DNA of 64,000 nt from Holzapfeliella saturejae (GCF_037546065.1 NZ_JAWMWG010000004.1:1-64000), one strand, 5' to 3'. Shown: positions 33,273-42,678, counted from the stretch's first letter. The notes: a model not told the origin generated them from the sequence alone. Translations and numbers: made by a program.

Positions 33273-34052
33273 TTGGGCAAGTTTTTTAAATATTTAGGGA
33301 TAGTCATAGTGGTGATTATCCTAATTGCATGTTGTATTGCTTTAGTTAATACCCTATACCACAATCAAAATATGGAGAAAAAAGAACAAACAATAACGAC
33401 TACACAAGATATCAAGCAATTGAAAGTGTCATCACGCTATCACGTTGAGATTAAGTATGGTGATGATTATCATTTAGTGGCTTATACTGACAAAAATAAA
33501 CAACCAATTGTTGAAAGCAATCAAGATCAATTGACAATTACGACACCAAACAGTTGGTTTGGTAAACTATTTTCAGGATTAAGATTTGGGAATCCACCTG
33601 ATTATATTGAATTAACCCTGCCAAGAGAAACCCAGCTGGATAACTTTGATTATCATGGTCAAAATGGGTTGAGTTTGCCTCAGATATTCAAAACACAGTC
33701 AGCTAAACTATCAGCACAATTTGGTGATGTAACATTGGCAGATTTGCAAGCTAATAACGTTGATATTTCGCTGCAGTTTGGTAATGTTAGTCTGAAGAAT
33801 GCGACATTAGTTAACCTCAATAATTCTGTTCAATTTGGAAATGTGTCGGTTAAAGATACTAAGGCCAAAAGTATTGAAGGATCGGTTCAGTTTGGTAATC
33901 TCGAAGTATTAAATCAAACTACTTTAAGATATGACAAGATGAAATTTGAAACGCAATTTGGTAATATCAAATTAGATAACCTAAGCGTACCGCAGTTAAC
34001 GACTTCAGCTATTTTTGGTGGTATTACAAAAAATAAAGTAACAGAGCAATAA
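33273..34052 (+). CDS. Membrane-anchored DUF4097-like beta-repeat protein
   Basis: I choose a TTG start (LGKFFKYLGIVIVVIILIACC) because AAGGAGGAGAGAGTA precedes it; the ATG at 33246 has none. The 259-residue product has one N-terminal membrane helix and then an extracellular beta-helix-like domain in which FGDVTL, FGNVSL, FGNVSV, FGNLEV and FGNIKL recur every 20 to 22 residues, the DUF4097 adhesin-like pattern. Similar proteins are often envelope-stress associated. The masked ribosome binding site suggests control of translation. Confidence 0.65.
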   Translation: MGKFFKYLGIVIVVIILIACCIALVNTLYHNQNMEKKEQTITTTQDIKQLKVSSRYHVEIKYGDDYHLVAYTDKNKQPIVESNQDQLTITTPNSWFGKLFSGLRFGNPPDYIELTLPRETQLDNFDYHGQNGLSLPQIFKTQSAKLSAQFGDVTLADLQANNVDISLQFGNVSLKNATLVNLNNSVQFGNVSVKDTKAKSIEGSVQFGNLEVLNQTTLRYDKMKFETQFGNIKLDNLSVPQLTTSAIFGGITKNKVTEQ

Positions 34053-34108
34053 AAAAGCATAATATAATATATTATGCTTTTTTATGTTATGTTATAATAG
34101 ATAATACT
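34051..34108. terminator. Palindromic terminator, also dispersed AT-rich motif site 3
   Basis: A perfect 16-bp stem, AAAAAAGCATAATATA / TATATTATGCTTTTTT, with a one-base centre lies at the stop codon of the DUF4097-like gene. It is followed by TATGTTATGTTATAATAG, which may be the next promoter. Its arm CATAATATATTATATTATG agrees at 18 of 19 positions with site 5 at 44461. A normal terminator would have a GC-rich stem; this one is nearly all AT. Confidence 0.6.
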
Positions 34109-34130
34109 CTATTAAAGGAGCTAGTAAAGA

Positions 34131-34997
34131 ATGACAAAACCTGTTATTAAGCTATCGCATGTTCATATACCAAATCGACTCGATATTAGTAAGCAAGAAA
34201 TCACCATTAATCAAGGAGATAAAGTGGCGATTTTAGGTCAGCCTGATGCTGGTCAAACTGCCATTTTTGATAGTTTACTTCAGCAAGTAACTTATTCAGG
34301 GACGATCGATTGGCAAATCCCAATGAATCAATTAGGGGTTTACTTTAACCATAATGATTATCCTAGTCCCAGCCGACTCAAAGTGAAAGAACTGGTGAAG
34401 TTGGTGCTTAAAAAACCCCAACGTACTTTAAAACAATTCTACGAAGATAACCAATTAGTAGACATAAAAAATGAAATGTTACAGAACTTAACGGAACTTG
34501 AAAGCCGTCACTTGACGTTAACCCTAGTTCTAGCTCAGGAGCCAGCTGTTTATTTGATTGATGGGTTAACAACCGAACTAGATACTGCTAGTCGCCATCA
34601 ATTATCGAACCAACTTATTCAAGCTACACAACAGTAAACAGTTTTAAATGCAACATATTACTTTGATGAAGTTGAAAATTAGGCGACAAAAGTTTGGCTA
34701 ATTCATCAAGGGCAGTCGCTATTTTTTGGTGAAAGAGAAGCATTTACAGCAAGATATCAGCACTACTCCTATCTAAAAGTTAGCTACAACCATTTGCCAG
34801 ATGAACTGATTAACCAGATTAGTAAGCAGGCTATATTGTTGTCGAATCAAGGGGATATTTTTGTCGATTCTGAAGCCAAAGTAGACGTTATTTTAAAATT
34901 GTTGATGCAACACAAACAGTCGTATCAATTGTATCAGCAAAATCTGCAAACCACCTTTTTATTAGCAATTCGACAACAGGAGGAACAACACGCATGA
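34131..34997 (+). pseudogene. ABC transporter ATPase, broken by two in-frame stop codons
   Basis: One frame encodes a full ABC ATPase-like protein of about 288 codons, interrupted by TAA at 34635-34637 and TAG at 34677-34679 with no shift of frame. Before the stops, Walker A has decayed (GQPDAGQTAI instead of GxxGxGKST) and the signature is poor (LTELESRHLTLTLVLAQ). Between and after them the text stays sensible: TVLNATYYFDEVEN, then ATKVWLIHQGQSLFFGEREAF. The last codons overlap the start of the permease frame. This points to recent loss on top of an already diverged ATPase. Confidence 0.8.
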
Positions 34998-35735
34998 TGT
35001 GGTTAAGTTTTAAACAGAAATTACGCAACCCCTTTTTAGTACTTGGGGGACTGATTGTGCCTTTGCTAATTTTCATTACACGGGTTAATGCCGTCGGGAA
35101 TTATCAAGTACGTCCTGATCAAAATTTTTCAGACCTCTATATTGCTGTACCGCTGATGAGTGGTATTTTGGCAATTGCTCTGTTAGGCATGTCCATTTTA
35201 CTAGCACAAAGGCAAAATGATGCGGTTATTAGGCGACTAAAATACTTTGGTATTTCAAAAATAACTTATTTTCTATCAGAAATGGTGGCTTATTTAGGAT
35301 TGGTGGTCTTAGGTATGATTATCACCACTACCGTAGGTGTAATCTTTTTCAAGCTCCATCTACCTGCTATCTTCAATTTACTATCATTAATGCTCCATCT
35401 GATTTATGCTGGACTTCCCTTTATGTTGTTAGGTATCTTAATAGCTCAATTGGTCAAAAAAAACAAGTTATACAGTTATTCTTAACTTAGTGATTTTGCT
35501 TGGCCTTTATCAGGTAATGGGCATCTTTCAAACGCCATCAGTTGTGATGATTGATCAGCAATTTCTCACTTATTCGTGGCCTTTAACCAGTATCACACAC
35601 TATGAGCTATACCCGATTTGGCTTAATCATCTGTTAGTCCAAAGTAAGTTCTTGGTAATGACCACTTTACCAGTTCTTGGACTGGGAATACTTAATATAT
35701 TAGTTTATTTAATCAAGCAATCAAAACGTCCTTAG
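34994..35735 (+). pseudogene. ABC-2 type permease with a frameshift in an A-run
   Basis: The reading frame from ATG 34994 encodes membrane helices up to LLGILIAQLVKKNK, then ends early at 35485. Removing one A from the eight-A run at 35456-35463 joins it to the frame that continues TSYTVILNLVILLGLYQVMG and on to the stop at 35735, giving about 246 residues with six helices. It is the partner of the broken ATPase. Programmed slippage at the A-run cannot be excluded, but the dead ATPase next to it makes decay more likely. Confidence 0.75.
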
Positions 35736-35834
35736 TTACTGGGGGCGTTTTAATTTTTAGTTAGGAGTTATCGTTCTATAAAAGATATGATAAACTGTTA
35801 GATATCTAACTTATTTTGATACTGAGGAGCTATC

Positions 35835-36560
35835 ATGAGCAAAAAAAATCAACTTAGGATAATGAGTACCTTTATTGTCCTACTTATTATTGTGGTTGCG
35901 GGTGTCTTTTGGCGACAAAAAAGCCAACAAGATTATCAACAAGCACTTGAGCAATCATTATCTCAATCTAAACAGTCACAGTCAGCTGCAGTTCAACAAG
36001 AACAGGCCGCAAATCCAGTAAAACTTTACGGACTTGAAGCAAGAAAAGAACTTGAAAGTCGGCAGTTGAATGCTAATTTAATTTTGCAGCGAGATGAACG
36101 CTTTGCTCAACTAGAATACGGACATGGCGATTATCATACATTAGATAAAAACGGTTGTGCAATTGTGGCTTTATCTATGATTAACGCCTACTTTGATCAC
36201 AAAACGACTACACCTAACCAAGTTTTAGATTGGGCACAAAATCGTTACTTCACAGATTATGGTACTTCTTGGCAAATATTTGATGATTTCGCTAAAACCT
36301 ATGGTTATCATGTTGCTGATTTAACAGATAACCTAGATTTAGCACTATCTTATCTGAAAGACAATATTCCTGTTGTTATTTCAGTTAATCCAGGTAAGTT
36401 TACCAAAGTCGGTCATATTATGGTCTTAACAAGTTTGGATAATGAAGGTAAGATTCACCTACTTGATCCAAATGATGATGAGACTAAAAAGCATAGTTTA
36501 ACGGCTTATACGCCAGATGAAATTAAAACCGAACTCAAAAATATGTGGGTTTTTACATAA
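35835..36560 (+). CDS. Membrane-anchored C39-like cysteine peptidase
   Basis: The 241-residue product has one N-terminal membrane helix (STFIVLLIIVVAGVFW), a Gln/Ser-rich coiled stretch, and a C-terminal papain-like domain of the Peptidase_C39_2 type: catalytic Cys in LDKNGCAIVALSMINAYF, His in GHIMVLTSLDNEG and Asp/Asn in LLDPNDD. The same domain is fused to a wall-binding module at 43325. The target is unknown; it could be a cell-wall peptide or another exported protein. The ATG follows GAGGAGCTATC. Confidence 0.75.
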   Translation: MSKKNQLRIMSTFIVLLIIVVAGVFWRQKSQQDYQQALEQSLSQSKQSQSAAVQQEQAANPVKLYGLEARKELESRQLNANLILQRDERFAQLEYGHGDYHTLDKNGCAIVALSMINAYFDHKTTTPNQVLDWAQNRYFTDYGTSWQIFDDFAKTYGYHVADLTDNLDLALSYLKDNIPVVISVNPGKFTKVGHIMVLTSLDNEGKIHLLDPNDDETKKHSLTAYTPDEIKTELKNMWVFT

Positions 36561-36565
36561 TCAGT

Positions 36566-37105
36566 CTATTTTAAATTGAAAGTTTGTTCGCCGAACTTTT
36601 CTTGTGATAAAGCAGATTGTGCAACTAATCTAACAGGTTGCGTAGTATTAGTTAGTTCATAAGCAACAGCATTTTCGGCTGTTTCGCCTTTTTTAATACT
36701 ATTAACCATATTTCTTGTATAGTTTGTATATTGTGGCATAGGTGGATTGGTTAGTTTGCTTTCAGTGCCACTGTCTGATTGATAAGCATCAAAGTAATTC
36801 AACCAGGAACCAGGCGTTAATTCAGCCCCCGACTTGTTGGTGATTTTATACCAAATAACAAAAGCGGGCTTTCCGCCAAGTTCATTGACTTCACCACCAG
36901 GCTGTGAGACTTGTGTTTTGACAATCTCAATTTTAGCATCATTGTTTTCAAAGACATTATTTTTGAATGATGAAGTATTAGTGTAAGTTTGTGAGCTCGT
37001 TGCACTTGAATTGCCTTGGCTAGAGTTGTTGTTAGAAAGGGTTGATGAACAGCCAGCAAGAGCTAGAGTACTAAGTAATAAACCAGCACTTAGTAGTTTT
37101 TTCAT
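36566..37105 (-). CDS. DUF5067-type lipoprotein
   Basis: The 179-residue product starts MKKLLSAGLLLSTLALAGCSS with lipobox LALAGC. After a Ser/Asn/Thr linker the domain reads AKIEIVKTQVSQPGGEVNELGGKPAFVIWYKITNKSGAELTP, and ends PVRLVAQSALSQEKFGEQTFNLK, the same pattern as the proteins at 3606 and 5904. It is the third family member in the window, 30 kb from the others. The ribosome binding site is GGAGGTATCCC. Confidence 0.8.
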   Translation of the reverse strand: MKKLLSAGLLLSTLALAGCSSTLSNNNSSQGNSSATSSQTYTNTSSFKNNVFENNDAKIEIVKTQVSQPGGEVNELGGKPAFVIWYKITNKSGAELTPGSWLNYFDAYQSDSGTESKLTNPPMPQYTNYTRNMVNSIKKGETAENAVAYELTNTTQPVRLVAQSALSQEKFGEQTFNLK

Positions 37106-37205
37106 GGGATACCTCCAGATAAAAATTATTGTATTAGTATAACAAAAAATAGCTAATAGAAAGTTATTTTTTAGTATTTTTAATGTAACTTAATAAATAC
37201 AAATT

Positions 37206-37249
37206 AAAAAGAAGCTCTTCAAGCAATTGACTAGGGAAGCTTCTTTTTT
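37206..37249 (-). terminator. Rho-independent terminator of the hom-aspartokinase operon
   Basis: AAAAAAGAAGCT / AGCTTCTTTTT with a 20-base loop, at the end of the aspartokinase gene. Confidence 0.75.
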
Positions 37250-37251
37250 AA

Positions 37252-38568
37252 TTAAGTTAAGTTAATTTTCTCTTTTTTTTCGACATAACGATATAACAAC
37301 TGTAAAGCTTTCAGATAGTCCGTATTTTTGACACCAAATAAAACTTTAACATCTGTTCGACTTTGATTAACAAATTGCACATCAATTTGGTTTTGATTTA
37401 ACTGTTCAATTAAATCACTGACTAAGTAGGGCTTGTCTGAAAATTTATCTGAAACAGCCGCAATCAATGAAATACCTTCTTTTAGTTCAATCTGACAATC
37501 CGTTGAAAACAGAGTATGCAAATGATTAATTAACTCATCTTTTCGTTGATGCAGTTGTTCATCTGACACAACTAAATCGATATGATCTTTTCCTGAAAAA
37601 GTATAGGACGGACGTAGTGAAAGGTTATCCAGTAGCTGTAAAATTTCAACGAAGTTAGAAAAATCACGGTTCAAACTAAATTTTTTGATATGGACTAACG
37701 CATGATTTTGTTGACCAACAAGTCCTGTAATGAGTTGATGAGAGGAATAGTCACAGATTGTTGTCCCCAAAGCATCAGGATGATTGGTATCTAAGATGAC
37801 GGTTTTGATATGTTTATCTTTAATTGGCTTAATGGCATCTTCTTGAAAAACCGATAGTCCCATATAAGCGAGTTCTTGTAGTTCATCATAAGTTAGCTGT
37901 TCAATGCGTTTTGGGTTAGCAATTAAGCGAGGATCTGCAGCTTTAATTCCAGCCACATCTGTCCAGTTTTCATACAAATCAGCATTGAGTAAGTTAGCAA
38001 TAACTGATCCCGATGTGTCACTGCCACTTCTTGGCATGAGTTGAATGTGTCCATGATTATCTAAGCCATAAAAGCCAGGGAAAACGCAGGGAGTAGCTTG
38101 TAAATTAAGAGCAGCGAATTTTTCTTGTGAAGCTTTTAAATCCACTTGATTTTGGTTAAGGACTAAGAAGTCAATGGCATCGACAAATTGATAGCCCAAA
38201 TACTCAGCCATTAATTGAGCAGTAAAGTATTCACCACGACTCACACATTCTGCGTAAGACAAGTGATTGAGGTTACGATAAAAGTCTTCCAATTGATAAT
38301 CAAGATTAACTGTCAAAGCAAGGTCTTTTTTTAATGTTAAAAGACGTGCTTTAATGCGTTCAAAGTGTTCAGCAGCTAACTCATCATTAGCTCGATTATC
38401 ATAAAGAGCAATTAACTCATCGGTAAGTTTAACCGGATTTGCTTCATCTTTCCCCATGGCACTGACGACAATATGTGTGCGATTTGGATTATTTTGCACG
38501 AGACCTTTTACTTTATTAAATTGATGAGCACTAGCTAAGGAGCTACCGCCAAATTTTGCAATAATCAT
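37252..38568 (-). CDS. Aspartate kinase
   Basis: This enzyme phosphorylates aspartate, the first step to threonine, methionine and lysine. The 438-residue product begins MIIAKFGGSSLASAHQFNKV (family KFGGTS-A), has MPRSGSDTSGSVIANLLNAD for substrate and nucleotide binding, and ends in a tandem ACT region (HIDLVVSDEQLHQR and VQFVNQSRTDVKVLFGV). Its place behind hom suggests the threonine-linked isozyme (ThrD/YclM-like of Bacillus). It overlaps the hom stop by 4 bp. Confidence 0.92.
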   Translation of the reverse strand: MIIAKFGGSSLASAHQFNKVKGLVQNNPNRTHIVVSAMGKDEANPVKLTDELIALYDNRANDELAAEHFERIKARLLTLKKDLALTVNLDYQLEDFYRNLNHLSYAECVSRGEYFTAQLMAEYLGYQFVDAIDFLVLNQNQVDLKASQEKFAALNLQATPCVFPGFYGLDNHGHIQLMPRSGSDTSGSVIANLLNADLYENWTDVAGIKAADPRLIANPKRIEQLTYDELQELAYMGLSVFQEDAIKPIKDKHIKTVILDTNHPDALGTTICDYSSHQLITGLVGQQNHALVHIKKFSLNRDFSNFVEILQLLDNLSLRPSYTFSGKDHIDLVVSDEQLHQRKDELINHLHTLFSTDCQIELKEGISLIAAVSDKFSDKPYLVSDLIEQLNQNQIDVQFVNQSRTDVKVLFGVKNTDYLKALQLLYRYVEKKEKINLT

Positions 38569-39752
38569 AAGACCCGCTCCTTATCATTTGCTGCAATATT
38601 AACCATAAAGGCTTGGTTATCTTCTTTTAGTAGTTGAGCCATTGCTTGGTGCATTTTTCCTGCAGGCATAGATTCAACTAGTGAATAAATGTTATTGACC
38701 GCCTTAATTTGGCTTGAATTAACGTATTGTGATAAATCTGCACTTGTTCGAACCAAATAATCAGTCAGTGAAAGATTAGTGTTGAGTTTAAGTGTTGATT
38801 TTTCAGCTGGGATAACACGCGGTGTTTGGTCAACAATATCTAAAATATCTTGAACAACCGCATTAGCCGTTGGAAATTTACCAGCACCTTGTCCCATAAA
38901 ACCAAGTTCGCCAATGGTGTCACCATTTAAACTGGCATAGTTAAAGTTATCATTGATACTGGATTCAACTTGGCTTGGGTTGTAGAGTGTAGGCTCAATA
39001 ACGTAGTCGAATTCATTTTGAGCACGACGACTTTTACCCATTAACTTCACAATTAGGCCCAGCTCGTTGAAATAATTGATATCTTGATCTGTAATATTGC
39101 GGATACCAAAACATGGTAACTCAGCACTTGGTTTGATTGAAGTATTGTAAGCTAGATTAAAACTAATACATAATTTGTTTTCAATATCATAGCCATCAAT
39201 ATCAGCACTTGGATCGGCTTCAGCATAACCTAAATCTTGAGCTTCTTTTAAAATATCGGCAAAAGGCTGACCCGTTTTCTTCATTTGGTCAAGAATAAAG
39301 TTACTGGTTCCGTTGAAGATACCACTAATACTTGACACATTATCAATACGAAGAGAACGTTCTAAGTTTTTGATCCAAGGGATACCACCTGCAACACTAG
39401 ATTCAAAGTAGAAATCCACATTATTATCTTGGGCTGTTTTGACAAATTCATCCATATATTTGGCAATAACAGCTTTATTAGCACTGACGACGTGTTTGCC
39501 ATTTTGAAGGGCTTTCAAAATATAGTCATGAGCAGGTTCAATCCCACCCATTACTTCAACAACGACATCGACATCATCATTCAATAAAATATCATCAATG
39601 TTAGCGGTCATTTCAGGTAAGTCCTTTGTCCGAGTTTCACGAACAAAAATGTGAGACACGGTTAGATTTTGGGTATGTGTCGTATTTCCTTTCTTAATAA
39701 TGTCATAAACACCCGTTCCAACGGTACCAAAACCTAAAATCGCAATGTTCAT
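38565..39752 (-). CDS. hom: Homoserine dehydrogenase
   Basis: This enzyme reduces aspartate semialdehyde to homoserine. I start at MNIAILGFGTVGTGVYDI, after AAGGAGGTCTTTATTG, giving 395 residues. Motifs: GFGTVG, SSVAGGIPWI, GIFNGTSNFILDQM, and GYAEADPSADIDGYD. The C terminus is shorter than in Bacillus forms and a clear ACT domain is not seen, so feedback may differ. It is divergent from thrC with a shared operator region. Confidence 0.93.
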   Translation of the reverse strand: MNIAILGFGTVGTGVYDIIKKGNTTHTQNLTVSHIFVRETRTKDLPEMTANIDDILLNDDVDVVVEVMGGIEPAHDYILKALQNGKHVVSANKAVIAKYMDEFVKTAQDNNVDFYFESSVAGGIPWIKNLERSLRIDNVSSISGIFNGTSNFILDQMKKTGQPFADILKEAQDLGYAEADPSADIDGYDIENKLCISFNLAYNTSIKPSAELPCFGIRNITDQDINYFNELGLIVKLMGKSRRAQNEFDYVIEPTLYNPSQVESSINDNFNYASLNGDTIGELGFMGQGAGKFPTANAVVQDILDIVDQTPRVIPAEKSTLKLNTNLSLTDYLVRTSADLSQYVNSSQIKAVNNIYSLVESMPAGKMHQAMAQLLKEDNQAFMVNIAANDKERVL

Positions 39753-39775
39753 CAATAAAGACCTCCTTGAAATTT

Positions 39776-39837
39776 TGTTTATTTATAATAAACACTTGTT
39801 TTTATTTAATAAACACTTTATCATAATCATAGTGAAC
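39776..39837. promoter_or_regulatory. hom-thrC divergent control region, candidate ThrR operators
   Basis: Two near copies, TTTATTTATAATAAACACTT (39779-39798) and TTTTATTTAATAAACACTT (39801-39819), lie between the divergent hom and thrC genes. The first arm is itself a palindrome, GTTTATT / AATAAAC. The ThrR-like gene at 42221 is the obvious candidate regulator. Binding is inferred. Confidence 0.5.
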
Positions 39838-39864
39838 AAGCAACAAAAGTTAAGGAGATTATTT

Positions 39865-41340
39865 ATGCCTCAATATACCAGTACTAGAAATCATCAAGTC
39901 GCACTGCCAGCAAAGCGTGCTATTTTTCAGGGATTCTCAAAAGATAAGGGACTATTTGTGTTACCTGAAATCCAAAAATACCCATTAGATATCAACCAAT
40001 TAAGTGGCTTGAGTTATCAAGATATTGCGAAACAAGTCTTAACAAGATTATTACCTGATTTTACACAAGATGAGATTAATCAAAGTGTTGATAGTGCTTA
40101 TGATCAAACCTTTGATAGTCCAGAAATTGCGCCATTAAAAGCAGTCGATAGTTTTTATGTGCTTGAACTTTTCCACGGGCCAACCAGTGCTTTTAAAGAT
40201 GTGGGCTTACAGTTATTACCTAAACTAATGCAATATGTGTTAGATGACCAAGAAAAAGTGATGATTCTAACTGCGACAAGTGGTGATACTGGAACTGCTG
40301 CTTTAAATGGATTTAAAGATAATGCCAACACTGGTATTACGGTTTTTTATCCTAATGGTGGCGTTAGTTTTGTTCAAGAAACACAAATGCGGTCAACTTT
40401 TGGCCACAATACTAACTTAGCTTCAATTGAAGGAAACTTCGATGATGCTCAAACTAAAGTTAAACAAATTCTAAATGATGCCCAGCTAAGTCAAGAACTA
40501 GGAGATAAGATTAGCCTATCGAGTGCGAATTCAATCAATATTGGCCGTTTGATTCCGCAAGTTGTTTATTACTTTAATGCTTACAAGCAATTAATTGATC
40601 AAGGCAAGATTAAAGCGGGAGATAAAGTGAACTTCACGGTGCCAACCGGAAACTTTGGTGATGTTTTAGCGGGTTACTATGCCAAATTAATGGGATTACC
40701 TGTTAATCGTTTAATCATTGCTTGCAATGAGAATAACGTCATTGCTGATTTCTTTGAAAATGGCGAGTATAACCGCAATCGTCCGTTCTTTAAAACCGTT
40801 GCACCAAGTATGGATATTCAAATTTCAAGTAATTTTGAAAGACTACTTTATTACAAGAGTGGTGAAGATACGGAATTAATTCAGCAGTTAATGTCAGACT
40901 TAGAAACAACGGGTCAATTCCAAGTTGATGCTGATTTACTAGCCGCAATTAAACAGGATTTTGCTTGTGGTTTTTGTACAGATGAAGAAATCAAAGAAAT
41001 GATTCACGATTTATATGAAGAAACAGGGTACTTAATGGATCCGCATACTGCTTGTGGGTATAAAGTAGTGCGTGACTTTGAAGAGCCAGATTCTGATATT
41101 CCTAACATCTTATTAAGTACGGCTAGCCCATATAAATTTATTGATACGGTTTATGAAGCAGTTATGGGGGAAGTTAGTGAAGTCGATGCCATGCAAAAGA
41201 TTATGGCAGTTGAACGTCAAACTGGCTTTACGGCACCTGATGCGATTAAAGAATTATTCGGGATTCAAACCACAGAACAAGATAGTTTATCAATTAATGA
41301 AATGCGTGATTATGTCAAAACTAAAGCAAAGGAGTTGTAA
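39865..41340 (+). CDS. thrC: Threonine synthase
   Basis: This PLP enzyme converts phosphohomoserine to threonine. I start at MPQYTSTRNHQVALPAKRAI, after TTAAGGAGATTATTT; 40 upstream codons are open but lack a signal. The PLP lysine is in FHGPTSAFKDVGLQLLPK. TATSGDTGTAALNGF, PTGNFGDVLAGYYAKLMG and DPHTACGYKV are the usual motifs. At 491 residues it is the long (yeast/E. coli-type) form. It is followed by thrB in 3 bp. Confidence 0.95.
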   Translation: MPQYTSTRNHQVALPAKRAIFQGFSKDKGLFVLPEIQKYPLDINQLSGLSYQDIAKQVLTRLLPDFTQDEINQSVDSAYDQTFDSPEIAPLKAVDSFYVLELFHGPTSAFKDVGLQLLPKLMQYVLDDQEKVMILTATSGDTGTAALNGFKDNANTGITVFYPNGGVSFVQETQMRSTFGHNTNLASIEGNFDDAQTKVKQILNDAQLSQELGDKISLSSANSINIGRLIPQVVYYFNAYKQLIDQGKIKAGDKVNFTVPTGNFGDVLAGYYAKLMGLPVNRLIIACNENNVIADFFENGEYNRNRPFFKTVAPSMDIQISSNFERLLYYKSGEDTELIQQLMSDLETTGQFQVDADLLAAIKQDFACGFCTDEEIKEMIHDLYEETGYLMDPHTACGYKVVRDFEEPDSDIPNILLSTASPYKFIDTVYEAVMGEVSEVDAMQKIMAVERQTGFTAPDAIKELFGIQTTEQDSLSINEMRDYVKTKAKEL

Positions 41341-41343
41341 TCG

Positions 41344-42249
41344 ATGATTAAAATCACAGTACCAGCTACAAGTGCCAATATTGGTCCAGGTTTTGACTGC
41401 CTAGGTCTAGCAGTCAATATTTTTAGTACATTTACTTTTGAATCAAGCTCAAAGTAGTTAGAAATTTTAGGGTGTGATTCGACTTATCAAAATGATAGCA
41501 ATTTAGTCTATCAAGCGTTTGTGAAAGGCTGTGATTACTTAGGCCAAGAAGTCCCACATTTAAAACTAACAATTGATAGTGATATTCCCGTTTCAAGAGG
41601 GTTGGGTAGTTCAGCAAGTTGTATTGTTGCTGGAATTAAAGCAGCTGGATTGTGGTTTGATCAAGATTTTACTAACGATAGGTTAGTTAAATTAGCAACA
41701 CAAATTGAAAAGCATCCAGATAATATTGCACCAGCAGTCTATGGTAAGCTTTGTTCAGCTTTTTTAGATGGCGATAAAGTTGAATTGACACAATATGAAG
41801 TTAGTTCAGATTTAAAATTTACAGCGATTATCCCCGATTATAAAATGAGTACTAAAGAAGCTCGACAAGCTTTACCCAAACAGCTTACTTACGCTGATAT
41901 TACATTTCAAATTAGTCACAGCTTAGCCTTAGTACAAGCTTTAGCCCAAGGTGATTTTGAAAAGTTAGCAGCAACTTTAAAAGATAAAATGCACCAACCT
42001 TATCGGACACCACTGATTAAAGAATATGACGAGATTGAACAAATTGCGAAAAGCCATGATAGTTTAATTTACTTAAGTGGTAGTGGTTCGACAATGATGT
42101 TCATTTCACCTAATGATGAAAAACGTGCTAAAATAGTAAAGGTTTTGACTGAAAAGTTTGCTAAATTCACAGTAAAACCAATTGAAGTTGAACAAAATGG
42201 AATAGTTGCGAAGGTGCAAAATGATAAACAAGTATTATATAGTCGATAA
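41344..42249 (+). pseudogene. thrB: Homoserine kinase with in-frame amber codon
   Basis: The frame starts ATG at 41344: MIKITVPATSANIGPGFDCL, a proper homoserine kinase start, and runs to TAG at codon 38 (41455-41457), then continues in the same frame with LEILGCDSTYQNDSNLVYQA, PVSRGLGSSASCIVAG (GHMP ATP loop) and HPDNIAPAVYGKL, to the stop at 42249. All other motifs are intact, so this is a single nonsense change. It would break homoserine to threonine flow unless TAG is suppressed, a downstream start restores part of the enzyme, or this is a sequence error. Confidence 0.85.
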
Positions 42250-42658
42250 ATCAATCTTGCCGGACTCTTATGAAAAGGTCATTCAAGCAAGAAAGCTCAT
42301 TGATACTGGCGAAGTAACACAAGTGAGTGAAGCGACTAAAAGAGTCGGGATTAGTCGAGGAACGTATTATAAATATAAAGATTTAGTTTTTAATAATGAA
42401 CGAGGAGATTGGAATAAAAAAGCAGTTATCTCGTTTATGTTAGATCATCAAAAGGGTATTTTATCTAAAGTATTGAGCATTATTTCTGAAAAGAATGCGA
42501 GTATTTTAACCATTAATCAAAATATCCCGATTCATCAAATTGCGAGTGTGATGATTTCACTTGATTTTAGTGAATTGACTTGCACGGTTGATGAATTACT
42601 TGAAGCGATTGACCAAATTTCAGGAGCGACTAAAGTTGAATTAGTTTCTATTGAATAA
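42221..42658 (+). CDS. thrR: ACT-domain regulator, ThrR-like (PheB/UPF0735 family)
   Basis: I start at MINKYYIVDKSILPDSYEKV, an ATG inside the end of thrB with GAAGGTG upstream; 145 residues. The N-terminal half has an HTH pattern (VSEATKRVGISRGTYYKYKD), the C-terminal half an ACT domain (RGDWNKKAVISFMLDHQKGI...SVMISLDF). In Bacillus the ThrR (YszB) protein represses hom and thrB. Here it ends the thrC-thrB operon and is translationally coupled to it, so it likely senses threonine and acts at the hom-thrC region. Confidence 0.8.
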   Translation: MINKYYIVDKSILPDSYEKVIQARKLIDTGEVTQVSEATKRVGISRGTYYKYKDLVFNNERGDWNKKAVISFMLDHQKGILSKVLSIISEKNASILTINQNIPIHQIASVMISLDFSELTCTVDELLEAIDQISGATKVELVSIE

Positions 42659-42678
42659 GGTCATACGCATTTTAATTT

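Noticed and set aside
35456..35463. Programmed frameshift in the ABC permease A-run
   Set aside because: Possible in principle, but the coupled ATPase gene is already broken by two stops, so decay is the simpler reading.
34131..42249. Stop codon reassignment (TAG/TAA read as sense)
   Set aside because: TAG and TAA both end other clearly intact genes here, for example TAG at 5811-5813 and 43184-43186, and many TAA ends.
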